Below are positions 41,751 through 52,207 of a DNA stretch of 64,000 nt, piece after piece (position 1 is the stretch's first letter; every line of letters starts with the position of its first letter). The DNA lies in NCBI RefSeq assembly GCF_001411555.2, contig NW_023362286.1, forward strand, positions 29,136 through 93,135. The letters run 5' to 3'. The notes under the pieces are model-generated. The model was not told where the DNA came from. It did not search any database and saw nothing but the letters and a program-made list of their open reading frames with translations. Made by a program: the position numbers and the translations under genes. This DNA comes from Juglans regia. Lineage: Eukaryota; Streptophyta; Magnoliopsida; Fagales; Juglandaceae.

Positions 41751-44548
41751 ATGGCTGCAATCCGGCCCGTTATAATGGGCGAACCGAGTTTGAGTCCTTT
41801 TCCTCAGCATCAGGTTTCGGCTCCAGATATGACCCCTGTTCCTTTTCCGGTTCAGCCTTTGCCTCCATCTGCAGTGTCGTCCACTTCTTCTGGTGAGTTA
41901 GAGACGATGACACTTCCGGTAACAGTTTTGGGTTTTATATTTCTCTTAAGCGGTCTAAAGCGATGAAATATGTGAGCTTTGATTAAATTTTTTTGTTGCT
42001 TCTCTATCCCAAATATTCGTGAACTTGTTATTTTTCTGTTTGCAAATTGATGTCCTACATTTTCTCTCAACAAACAAATCGTCCGCTTTCTCTATCTTTC
42101 AGTGGGGATTGAAAAAATTTTATTGTTTAAAATATTAATGTACTTGTATTTCTTAATTCTTTAGATTCCCCTCTCAATATTAGGAGAGAGAGAGGGGTAA
42201 TCTAAATTTGTTTTCTTTTTATAATTTTAATATTTTAAAATCTCCTTCATTTTTTGTGTGCTTAACTTTCCTATATTGTTGATGTAGTTGCTTCTTTTAA
42301 AAAAGAATTGTTAGATAAAAATATGCATGTTTATTAAGCAGTTTTCCATCTGGTAGACTCTGGGTTAAGAAAGAATTAATTTTTCGAATTTGCGATAAGA
42401 TCTTTAAGTGGGAGGGACCGTGGAGAGTAATGTTGTTGCATTTGTGCTAGCTCGTTACGATTTATGTATATATTGTCGTACACTCAATGAAATGAGCAAG
42501 ATCATGTAATTTGTTGATGGTGTCTTTGTTTTTCTTGTACAAGTTGCTATCTAAATAGTGTGCTAATTTACCTCTATTTTTCTGTATATTAAGCAATTTG
42601 TGTGACTTTGGAACTGTCTTTATTATCATATGATTCTCGAAAATGTCAAAATGGTTTGTGTTAATTATTGTTTAATCCATTTTTGTTATTGCTGTATTTG
42701 TGTGAGTTTATATTTAAGATTATTTTTATATGATGAGCCATTATATATTGTTGAATTTGTGACACTGACAGAGGTAAAGAAGTAATCTCTAAAAGCTATG
42801 TGGGTAATGTTTTGTTTAGGCATTTCAAAACAGTTGATGCACAAGAACCGTTTGCAGGAATACACTCAAAAGTCTGCAATTTTGCGATAATTGTACTGCT
42901 AATGAGGGGTCTCAACATGCACTATTTAGGTCGACTATGACTGTGGACGGGAAATTTATACTTCTCCCAACACGTTTTCACATCGAAAAGCAGCTGTGCA
43001 AGATGGTAGCCAAACTTGCACTCGAAAACATATTACAAAAGATAAAGAATGAAGGTTGCCCTCTCATTCATCAGGTTTGTTGCTTCAAGATTGTTTATTT
43101 TTGACTTTGGGCATATGCAACTCTTCTTTTTTCTATTTATCCGGAGGGTTCATATGACTTTTTTAGCATCTTATAATTGTTATCTTTTATTTTTTAGTTG
43201 AACTTGGGTGAAGTATATGTTTTCCCGTCCACAGTCACAGTCAACCTAAATTGCGGTGCATGTTGAGACCCCACATTAGCAGTGCAATACAATGGAAGCG
43301 AAGTTGCAGACCGTTGAGCGTATTCCAGCTAACCTGTGTTTTACAATTTTTCTATACTCCCTGGCTGTCTGGCTATAATCCCTCCCTTTGATACTTATTT
43401 GTAATCATTCTACACATCATGGGGATGTTCGTATCATGCCATATCTAGTTGCGTAGTTTATTTCTTTCAATGTCAATACAGCCTAGTGAAGATGCTTGTA
43501 TTGCTTATTTCTATTGAATTACCTTTCTCTCATTAGCCATTGAATACCCTGAATATCTTCCTTGCCATTCTTGTTCTGTGCATAAAGTAATGTAGTTCTT
43601 TTATACCTTTTTGGGTTGCTGAATTGTAAGTTAACTTCTTGTGAGATTTTGCAGGATGCCGATTGCTACCTTGCCAGTGAATCAAGCCCCATCGTGTTCA
43701 GTAGCCCAGTAAACAAAATAACTTGCGTCTTACTGTATATGTATTTCGTTTGGGGTGAAAAAAAAGCCTTTCATATAGGATTTTGTTGGACATTATAAAA
43801 CCTCCTTGTTTTGCACTCCTTAGTTAGATCTTTTATTTGATTTTTTTTTTTTTCCTGATCTGTGTAACTTCTTCGCTACCTTGTCAGTGTTGCCGCATCA
43901 AGTGGTTGCTTATAAGTCCTCAACAGAACTGTGACTTGAGTTTACAGTCTTCAGTGTATAAGCAAGTATTCCGACTAGGCCTTATGACCCGAAGATTCTG
44001 CTCTTTACCAATTTGTTCTTTTTATTTTTTTGCGCTGCCAATATTGTCTGCCATCTTAGTTTTTACTGTGTTCAATTAACTATTTGATGCTTACTTTGTA
44101 GGATACGGTATTTTGCAAGTCTATCTTTCATGAATTTGCTGTCAAGATGAATCTGGAAATGCCTACTTATAACACTATTCAACCACAAGGGCTGCTTCCA
44201 GTTTTCATATCTTCTTTGGTTTTCAATGGTGTAATGTACACCGGTGAAGCTGGAATAAACAAGAAAGAAGCTGAACAATTGGCAGCTCGTGCCGTTATTC
44301 TATTGATATTGGGTATATTTTAATGAGTTTTTATTTTTTTGTGCTTATGCCAAGCATTTTTTTTTTTTTATGGTATGGCTAAGTTGTGGAAGATGCAATC
44401 AGGTAATTTTGGGTCAAGAACCATTCTTTCGGAGATAATCAAGTCTAAAGGCAAACTCTATGCTGCACTGCATGGGGCGAAGAGCCCATGCTCTCACATG
44501 ACCTCCTTTATAACGCAGACACATATAACCACGCTGCATTTTCCATGA
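41751..44548 (+). pseudogene. Double-stranded RNA-binding protein (DRB family) pseudogene
   Basis: Exon 1 (41751-41892, donor GTGAGT) encodes MAAIRPVIMGEPSLSPFPQH and a proline-rich end. It joins in phase to exon 2 (42820-43074), ISKQLMHKNRLQEYTQKSA of dsRBD1. That exon has at least three frame changes (NEGSQHA, YTSPNTFSHRKAA and LALENILQKIKNEGCPLIHQ lie in different frames). Exon 3 (44102 to about 44312) encodes dsRBD2: DTVFCKSIFHEFAVKMNLEM, PTYNTIQPQGLLPVFISSLV, YTGEAGINKKEAEQLAARAV. Exon 4 (44388-44548) has RTILSEIIKSKGKLYAALHG. Plant DRBs bind dsRNA and partner Dicer-like enzymes. The dsRBD1 breaks make a working protein unlikely. Splice sites remain recognisable, so loss is not ancient. 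Confidence 0.85.
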
Positions 44549-45152
44549 ATGGATTTCAGACTTAGATTATCTCGTCTTCCAGAGAGAAAAATCCTAGAAG
44601 AACAACTAGACACATTCGTTGATCAATCCTAAATTTGTAACTCTAGAAAAAAATTATTTGTATTATTTTAAGGTGTGCAATTTCTATACAATTTTTTTTT
44701 AAAAAAAAGTACAATATCCGTGGAATCTGTATGAAACGACCTATTTTTTTTTTATTTATAAAATGACTATATTGGAGTTGGACATATCGAAATTATATCT
44801 AACATTACTCACGTGCCAATGACACCTAACATTACTCACATGCCAATGACACGCCATTTTAAGAGATCAGAGTTCCTACTTTGGAGGACTTTTAAGAGGA
44901 AATGAATGTTATTCTACAAATGAAGAGTTAACTATAACCATGAAAGTACAAGGACAAGCCATCCAAACATATGACAGAATTATATTACTTCCGCCAGATG
45001 GAATTTGGATACAAATCAAATCAGATATTATCTTCTTTATTTTTGCCTTGACTGTGCACTATTTCTTTTTTTTCCTAATTAAGTAACAAACTCGATTTCT
45101 AAGTGACCCAAATGAAACATATATATCCATACGGACATAAGGACAGGCATAC
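44549..45152. other. Intergenic AT-rich DNA
   Basis: Between the DRB and DUF155 pseudogenes. It contains a 27-bp tandem pair (AACATTACTCACGTGCCAAT at 44801 and AACATTACTCACATGCCAAT at 44828). No gene is supported. The last DUF155 exon expected here was not found. Confidence 0.5.
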
Positions 45153-45871
45153 CTCCACAAATTTTAATTTGAAATCCAAATTTTCAAAGCGTTGAGTCAC
45201 TTCATACTCCTCACGAAGATATGCATGTATTTGAGCATACTTGACATCCCTCCGAGCAATTTCTGATCTGAATAATAAAAGAACCAAACAAATATGAAGA
45301 GGCTGCAAGAAGCAAACTTGAACCAAATTCATGTACCCAAAAGGCTGTAAAAAAAATATCAGGGAATTATGAAAGTTATGCTCAAACATGTTCAAAAGTA
45401 ACCAACTTTAATGAACCGATTTTCAGGTTATCTGATCTTTGTAAAGCCAAATCATAGTAGATTTACAGAGTTCTCACTTTATTTGGTGCCTAGCTTTGGA
45501 AGCCAGGGAACAAGTTGTAATGACTCCAGAGTCATGAAACAGCTTTGTTCAAGCTTAATGAGCCCAACCGAAGCCTGGAGGCAACATGAATGAGAAGAAA
45601 CAGCTTTATTCAAGCTTCATGAGCCGAACTAACTTTAAACAAGCATATTTAGCATAATGAGATGAGGTAGGGTAGGCTCAAGTCTTTAAGTAACCTGATT
45701 TCAATTTCGGAGTAACTTGGATTCATTTAAGTTCACAATTACTTGACCCAAGCATGGGGTTTTGTTGGACTGTAATTTCTCCTTGTTAAATGTAAACTCA
45801 ACCAACATCATATATAGTGAGCTTAATCTTAATCTGCAGGAGTGATGGAGCCAAGTAGAGGCATTTGTTAT

Positions 45872-46434
45872 TGTTGGTGAAATATATAATAATATAATAA
45901 AAATTACAATTAAATTAAAAATAAAATGAAGTCAGTTTGGACTGAAATACGGAAATATCGCTCTCTTTAGGGAGATTCAAGCCCTCTATCGTGTACAAAA
46001 TCTCAAATTATCCGATGTTGTAAAACTCCTCTTGAATTGACTCCTCCAAGATACAACAGGCCAACTGATTGTCGTATAGCCTAAATTAATTCTGTACAAA
46101 TAGTTGAATCCAAAGCTCCACAAAAAGAAACACTTATCTTTTATTTAGAATCTCTCGAACACACAAAAACTATCAGATGAAATAGTATAAATTTTTTATG
46201 CAGCGCATCTGACTGATAACCAAAGCACCTATTTATAGGCTAGTAAAACTTGCTAATAATTACAGTCAAACGGCTCATAAAGTAACCGAAAAATTAAACT
46301 CTGCATAAGTTAACGCACAAAATAATGATTTGAAACGGCTAAGCCTTAAAACAAAATCGTAAAAAATCATTATCAATCAAACATTGAAAATATTGCAAAG
46401 ATGGATTTCTCAAATTGGAGCTATTTTTCCATCA
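45872..46434 (-). repeat. Solo-LTR-like block in a DUF155 intron
   Basis: 563 bp with TGTTGGTGAAAT at one edge and TTTTTCCATCA at the other (TG..CA). The minus strand carries CCTATAAATAGGTGC, a good LTR promoter, at about 46230. The flanking 5-mers GTTAT and GTCAA do not match, so the insertion call is not proven. It probably sits in intron C-D of the DUF155 pseudogene. Confidence 0.4.
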
Positions 46435-46897
46435 GTCAAAAAAAGGATAACTCATATACATGAGTTAAAGTCCTAGTTGGAAAACTAGCACCTTAATAGC
46501 CATAAATGCAATGCATGCCTACTAAATGAATACGTACAACATTAAATCAATCAAAATTATTACAAACAGCTTTCAAGATAATTACAAAGATATATTAATA
46601 TAAGAAAATCTACAACGGCATGCAAATAAAAATCTATGTTAATGCTTTAGTCCAAACGTTGCAATTAAAAAAAAAAACAATCGTTACAAAATAAATTTTT
46701 ATTAAAATGTAACAACAGCTATTAATGCCTAGAATAGTAAAAGTGAGATCATCCACTATGCGGTATTCATTAACTACTTAAACACATAACCAGCAACATT
46801 CTGTCGCATGGAATGAGACAAAAAAACAGTCGCAATGGCATTACTGGCATTAATGCCATTAATGGCATTACCCCTCAAGAATACCAACTTTTAGAAT

Positions 46898-47114
46898 AGG
46901 TTTGGGGGGTGAGATGAGAATTTTATATTTTGTTTTGAAGTTTAAAATATTAAGTTTTAATATTATTATTATTTTGAAATTTGAAAAATGTGTATTGAGA
47001 TTTAAAAAAGTTGAATTGTTTATTATATTTTGTATGGAGATTTAAAAAAAGTGTAATGATGAGATGAGATGAGATTAGATGAGAATTTTGTGTTTTGTTT
47101 TATGCCCCAAACCT
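46898..47114. mobile_element. 217-bp MITE inside DUF155 exon C
   Basis: AGGTTTGGGG at 46898-46907 is mirrored by CCCCAAACCT at 47105-47114. Inner GTGAGATGAGAATTTTATAT pairs with the complement of TGAGATTAGATGAGAATTTTGT less perfectly. The core AAGTTGAATTGTTTATTATA with TGATGAGATGAGATGAGAT is of the type I associate with Fagales MITEs. Exon codons run into it on both sides. A target duplication is not clear. Confidence 0.75.
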
Positions 47115-47257
47115 GCCTCGCACAAGCTAGAATTGAATTAGCCTTCCCAACAAGTTGAAGGAGCTTCTTCTTATCCTTTGTAAAAGTTCCGGTTTCCTCC
47201 ATTCCACGATTTATGTCTGCAAATTCTTGTACATATCATCAACCTGTGCACGCGCGG

Positions 47258-47289
<32 letters not shown>

Positions 47290-47304
47290 AGGGGGGGGGG
47301 GGGG
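47258..47304. repeat. Compound TG/AG/G microsatellite at a splice acceptor
   Basis: Plus strand (TG)n from 47258, (AG)n to 47289, then 14 G to 47304. On the minus strand it is a C-CT-CA tract ending about 15 bases before the exon C acceptor at 47244, so it occupies the polypyrimidine tract of that intron. Confidence 0.9.
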
Positions 47305-48152
47305 TTAAGGTCATTGAAGTTTAACTTGGTTTCGATCAAAACTCCTTGAAAAATATTATGATGTTTTAAGCAACATAAGCCATGGTTCCATGGCACAATG
47401 AAAATCAATAGACATCTTAAATGCTTATATTCTAACTGTTCAAGCCTATAGAATCTGAAATGCACCAAAAGTGGTTTAAAAGCAAGAAACCAAGTAATTT
47501 CTACTCCACTCAACAACTTGCAGAATAAATACAAACTTGGAAATCCTACCAAGAAATTACCTGTGAATCGAAATAATCCAAAGCTATATACTTTGGCCAA
47601 GCACACTTTCTATAATGAGGACACCATCAATGTCCAATGTTTTGAGAGCAATATGGTCTGGACCTCCCCGCATATCCTCAACCAGTGATGATTTCTCTTT
47701 TATAGCATAGTCTAGAGCAAAGACACAGAGAGCCATAGGTAAGTACACAATTGTTCACATGGTAAGTAGAAATGTATTTATAAAACTATGGGGGAAATTT
47801 CCATTGACCAACACGGAGATGAAGCTAATGGACTCAACAAACTACAAGATAGCAAAGAACAAAATCACATAGCTACAAAACTATTTCATACTTAATGACA
47901 GTGGAGAGCAGCTATTGGGAACAAAAATAGATGAACCTAAATACAGCGCTCATTTGGATAAAAGATTTGTGCTGTTAAAAAAACTTAATCCCACTCTTAA
48001 AGAATTTGACCATCTTTCCTCATCTCAGGAAGCAATCCAGAAGCATGTCTTCGAACTATGTCCAGGTAAGTTTTAGCTTCATGATCCTCAATATTAAACA
48101 GAATAGCAGATCCATATTGGAAGACAACCATGTAATGGCAGCAGCCCAGGTC

Positions 48153-48897
48153 TAGGGGTGTCAAATCGTGTTAACGGGTCGTGTTCGTGTCGTGTCAAGG
48201 CATGTACATTACACTTAACGGGTCAACACGAACACGACCCGTTAAGGATTTCGTGTTAAAATTCCAAACCCGAGCACGACACGGTAAGATAACGGGTTGA
48301 CACGACACGACCCGTTATGACCCGTTAATGAATAATAAATAAATTGACACGATATGACACGACACGACACGACACGACCCGTTCCGTTTCAACCCGCTTA
48401 CGTTAATGGGTTGAATAGATACGACACGACACGACCCGTTTGACTTAATTGATTTTATATAAATATTTAAATATAAATAATATCTATAAAAAATAAAAAA
48501 CTAACTACAAGTCTAAAATTACAATCCAAACAAATATGATCTACACAATTTATAATAATATTCATTATCAAATATAATAAACAAAACATATAATATTAAT
48601 ATATTAATATTACAATCCCAAATATAATAAAAAATTTAAAATACTGATCTAAACAAATTTAGAATTTGAAGAAGAAAGTAGAGCATCCTCCTTGCCCTTT
48701 AGGTCTAAGGGTATAAAGGTAAATTTAATTTTCTTAACGGGTCATAACGGGTTGACCCGTTAGTGACCCGTTAAGCAATCGTGTCATAACGGGTCAACCC
48801 GTTTTGACCAAAACCCGTTAAGGCTAAACCCTAACCCACTTTTATCGTGTCGTGTTCGTGTTGGGTTAACGGATCGTGTCACATATTGCCACCCCTA
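48153..48897. mobile_element. hAT-type non-autonomous element in DUF155 exon A
   Basis: 745 bp starting TAGGGGTGTCAAATCGTG and ending ATTGCCACCCCTA. Terminal repeats TAGGGGTG/CACCCCTA (with one extra base). An 8-bp target duplication with one mismatch is present: CCCAGGTC at 48145-48152 and CCCAGATC at 48898-48905. Internally it is full of CGGGTCGTGT/ACACGACCCG repeats at both ends with an AT-rich centre. Eight-base duplications are diagnostic of hAT elements. No transposase is present. Confidence 0.85.
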
Positions 48898-48923
48898 CCC
48901 AGATCCCTCTTGACTCCAAAGAC

Positions 48924-49179
48924 CTACATCCAAAGTCTTGTGTAATTAAAAGCAATTTTAAACCAATCATGTTGCTATTCATAACGATTGTGATTAAAGC
49001 TTTGAAAGATTCTCTTTATTAAACTCCAAGTAAGACCATAGTAAGAATTTGAACCAAGTAAAAGGATAAAATTGTTTCTTTATAATCTTACAGTATTTTC
49101 TGTAGAGAAATCATAATATCTAAGGGCAATATAATCTTAGGACGAAAAGTGTCTGGTCCAAATTTATGTTGTTTCAGAC
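48924..49179. other. Spacer, nothing recognised
   Basis: AT-rich, between the DUF155 exon A acceptor and a pararetrovirus fragment. Confidence 0.4.
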
Positions 49180-49891
49180 TGCAAACATGAGTCACTCCTG
49201 ATTTTTTAATTTTGATAAGAAATTCAAAAGCAAATTTCCCCTTGGGTTCTTAAAATGGTGGAACCAGTTTGGTCCCATTCCTGATGTTTTTCCTATACAA
49301 CTTCAGAAATCTATTAAATGTTTTGCTAATGCAATTGTTTCAAAATTGGATTGTCAGGATGCCAAATTTCCTTACTCCCTCCATTTATGCAAAAGGTATA
49401 AAGTCCATTGGATTCTAAAATGGAGTTATGAGAGAAATGGTAACTTGTTGGTTCGTTGCTGCTTTGTCAAATGGTGGGATAGATATCCCCATACACAAGA
49501 CATTATTGATCACATTACCAGCGATTTCCCCTACGCTACTCCATATCTGAAAAATACTGAGGAATTCCCTGTTATTGTTCATCAATCAACATCGCCTGGA
49601 TACCCACTGATCTAAGCGACCACTACTACTGAGAACACTAAATAGAGGGAAAAAGCTAATGCTTCCTCTTCTACAACTATTAAATCTGATAAATTCTCAA
49701 AGTCTAAAAAGAATAATGTTCTTGGATGGCTTAATAAAAAAGATTTGATTTATTTGTTAAAGAAGTCCCTTGAAAATGATAATTCTGATAACAAATCGGA
49801 AGTATCATCCGAAGCTTCAGTTGTTGACGCATACAACAATATATTTGGACATGATTCAGAAGATACCCCAAAGTTATTTGAAGATGAATGA
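49180..49891 (+). pseudogene. Pararetrovirus-like second ORF, C-terminal part
   Basis: Shifted frames give FKSKFPLGFLKWWNQFGPIP near 49220-49280. The open frame 49346-49615 then encodes SLHLCKRYKVHWILKWSYER, LVRCCFVKWWDRYPHTQDII and DHITSDFPYATPYL. After a stop a lysine/serine- and acid-rich tail (SKKNNVLGWLNKKDLIYLL, EVSSEASVVDAYNN) runs to 49891. The paired KWW motifs with a W-rich core fit the protein whose N-terminal part is at 25341-26558 next to a caulimovirid polyprotein. Inactive. Confidence 0.5.
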
Positions 49892-50052
49892 TTCGTTGGC
49901 ACAAACCGACTAGAACTGTGAAAGGCTACCGTCGTAAAGACTGATTAACCTCCTCACTTGATTCGACATTGGCAGACTCCAACTGCCAGATTCCTGCTAT
50001 TTTTACTATTCACTTTATTGCTCTAATAATTGTAATTGGTGGCCCCTTCATC

Positions 50053-50061
50053 TATAAAAGG
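50053..50061 (+). promoter_or_regulatory. Candidate pararetrovirus promoter TATA box
   Basis: TATAAAAGG lies about 160 bases after the ORF remnant and is followed by a pyrimidine-rich, start-poor leader (50100-50170). This is the arrangement of caulimovirid genome-length promoters. The inference depends on the upstream fragment being viral. Confidence 0.45.
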
Positions 50062-50504
50062 AAAACCTTACTTCATAAGAAGACATCACTTTTATTTAGA
50101 ATTCATTTTCTTCCGAATACCTTCTTCTCCTCTCTCCCTTTCATACTATCCGGATTTCTCTTGAAAATCCTTATGCCTTTTTGAATTTTCCTTGTAAGTT
50201 ATTTCACCATAAATAAATATTGTCACTATTTCTAAACTGCTTTAAATTTATTTTCATTATTATTACTAATTTCAGTTATTTGGTTCTGCATTACTTTCAC
50301 TACTTCCAGTTATCTGGTCCTGCTTTCAATTTATTTTCATTATTCTAAGTTCCAATTATCTGGTCTTGCTTTCAATTTATTTTCATTATTCTAAGTTCCA
50401 ATTATCCAGTCCTGCACTTCTATTTTCACTACATCGATTTATTTGGTCCCTATTTCTTCTTCTCTTACTATTGTTTATCTCATTCCGCTTCCTTCATGGT
50501 ATAT

Positions 50505-50508
<4 letters not shown>

Positions 50509-50555
<47 letters not shown>
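50509..50555. repeat. TA microsatellite
   Basis: About 47 bases of perfect (TA)n. It lies in otherwise T-rich DNA with three near-repeats of CAATTTATTTTCATTATT and TCTGGTC upstream (50240-50400). Confidence 0.95.
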
Positions 50556-50557
<2 letters not shown>

Positions 50558-50659
50558 TTTGTTTGCAGGAGAAAAGCAGCCCTCCAACTAGCATCAAACA
50601 CGTAATAAGAAGGAGAATTAACACAATACACTGCTACACAGTTGATTAAATCTGTAAAT

Positions 50660-51239
50660 AGCAAAACACAGACTTTTTTGAATGGTTTTTTTCCTTTCGG
50701 TACTACTTGAGCCTCCACTGGTAGCTCCTGCTGAAAGGTTTAGTATGTGTTTTTTTTATGTATTTTTTTTTCAGTTATTTTTTATAGAGATTTTTTTAAT
50801 ATTTAAAAAAATAAAATAAATTTGAAATATTATTAAAACCTATTTTCTTAATTATAAAATAAAAAAAAATCATTAGAAAAGACTTCCTTAATTAGGAAGT
50901 AAAATAAATTTTTTTTTATGTTTTTTATTTTACTTTATGATTAAAGAAAATTTTTTTTAAAGATTTTGTGAATTTTTTTATTTTTTTTTAAATATTTAAA
51001 TTTGTTAAAAGAATTTATATAAAAAGAAACTAAAAAAAATTCATAAAAAAACACGGCCTGCGGTCCCACCAGCGATGACTCATTATCCTTTTCATTCTGA
51101 GTAGTACTACGGGTCAGCCCACTGTAGGGATGCACACTTTGCACACCCTACGTGGCTGCACTGTTTATTTATTTATTTATTTTTTGTTTTTTATTTTTCA
51201 AGAATACCTGAAAATCAATTTTCATCTACTATTTTCTTC
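50660..51239. other. AT-rich interval with poly-T/poly-A runs
   Basis: 50750-51040 is almost entirely A/T with AAGAAACTAAAAAAAATTC-like strings, perhaps a MITE. 51165-51205 is TTTATTTATTTATTTATTTT. No gene is supported. Confidence 0.4.
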
Positions 51240-51547
51240 TACCCCAATTCATTCAAATTTCCCCCGCGCGAAAAAGCTCATCCCTCGCCAGCATCGCGTC
51301 ATTCCTCTGCCCACCGCCACCGGTGAAGCCACCTCTCTGTCCAGCGACCCCGAGCGATGTTCCTCCGTCTGCACAGCGCCGCCACTCCCCAGGAGATTAT
51401 TGAACGGAGCAAACCAGAGAGAATCCCGCGAAGACCCCCCTCCTCCCTCGCCAAGCAACCCGCATCGCGTTTCTTCATCTCTATCTGCAGACTGCATGCA
51501 TTTCATTTCAAATCTTTGTTTGGGAGCCCCTCTGCCCAGAGAAGTAG
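51240..51547 (+). other. Candidate first (untranslated) exon of the NOM1-like gene
   Basis: A CG-rich stretch after an AT-rich upstream region, ending AGAAGTAG|GTAACTTT, a usable 5' splice site at 51547/51548. Plant leader exons often look like this. It is the only such block upstream of the NOM1-like start exon (57688) on this strand, but the intron would be about 6.1 kb and full of repeats. The frames through it are not conserved-looking. Confidence 0.4.
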
Positions 51548-52095
51548 GTAACTTTCAGTTCCCAATTTCTCTTAAGATCGATTTATTTGTCTATTACTTG
51601 TGTACTCTTTGTTATGGTGCAACCACTGGAGCTCTAGACAAGCAATCCCTTTTGCTCCAAACCATATGTATAGAGACCTCAAATACCAACCCCACTAGCT
51701 CTCTTTCAACTGCGATTTCCAAAGATTTCAGTTTCTTCTGAATTCAAGGCTCACTTGTCTCCTGGAAGATCTCCATGAAAAGGACAGGGTCTTGATTCCC
51801 CAAGATAGAAAGGGGTTTTAAGGGGAGGTTGTTGATTTTATTTGAGTGAGATTTGTCTTACAAGTATGATATAGAACTTGGCTTGTTTGTTGCAGAGGGG
51901 GAAAGATGAATTGGGCTGTGTAGGTTCTTGTTTTTGTGTCCCTAAGTTGAGGAGGATAATGAAAGTTTTTAGAAAGGAGTTTTATGGGTTTGAATTCTGG
52001 GGAGATAATGTTGTATGAGGTTGAGTGAAGTTATACAAGGGTCAAAACAATGGGTTTTAACTCTGCTATTTCTATTATATTGCATAAAGGCTTTA

Positions 52096-52138
<43 letters not shown>

Positions 52139-52207
52139 ACCAGCTTCATAGTAGAGAGAAATCCCATAGAATTCGGGACTTAGGACACCTTGCATTACAC
52201 ATCAACA
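51548..52207. other. Intron-like DNA
   Basis: T/G-rich sequence without protein similarity, consistent with the start of a long leader intron. Includes a TA microsatellite at 52098-52137. Confidence 0.35.
52098..52137. repeat. TA microsatellite
   Basis: About 40 bases of perfect (TA)n. Confidence 0.95.

Larger units (their letters stand above)
45153..48923 (-). pseudogene. DUF155 (RMD1/RRG-like) gene, pseudogenised by frameshifts and two exon insertions
   Basis: Exons on the minus strand: A, 48923-48011, encodes CCHYMVVFQYGSAILFNIED and YLDIVRRHASGLLPEMRKD. B, 47711-47561, encodes YAIKEKSSLVEDMRGGPDHI and LKTLDIDGVLIIESVLGQSI, then a 2-base shift before ALDYFDSQ. C, 47243-46872, encodes FADINRGMEETGTFTKDKKK, LLQLVGKANS and, past an insertion, ILKVGILEG. 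D, 45267-45153, encodes SEIARRDVKYAQIHAYLREE and YEVTQRFENLDFKLKFVE. Exon joins are phase-consistent with canonical AG/GT sites. This is the DUF155 family of organelle-targeted proteins that includes RETARDED ROOT GROWTH. A 745-bp hAT-type element lies in exon A and a 217-bp MITE in exon C. Frameshifts in B and C confirm loss. N-terminal exons are absent. Confidence 0.85.

Noticed and set aside
43655..43790. DADCYLASESSPIVFSSPVN frame after an AG, considered as a DRB exon
   Set aside because: Exon 2 (ending CPLIHQ) and exon 3 (starting DTVFCKSI) join directly in DRB proteins with matching phase, leaving no room for it. The similarity to 40409 is due to the intron duplication.
45872..46434. 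Full claim of a solo LTR
   Set aside because: TG..CA edges and a TATA box are present, but the flanking five bases do not match. Listed as LTR-like at low confidence only.
51130..51741. 203-codon plus-strand open frame
   Set aside because: The start is in low-complexity TTTA repeats, the codon pattern is unconvincing, and it runs through a good splice donor at 51548. A leader exon is more likely.
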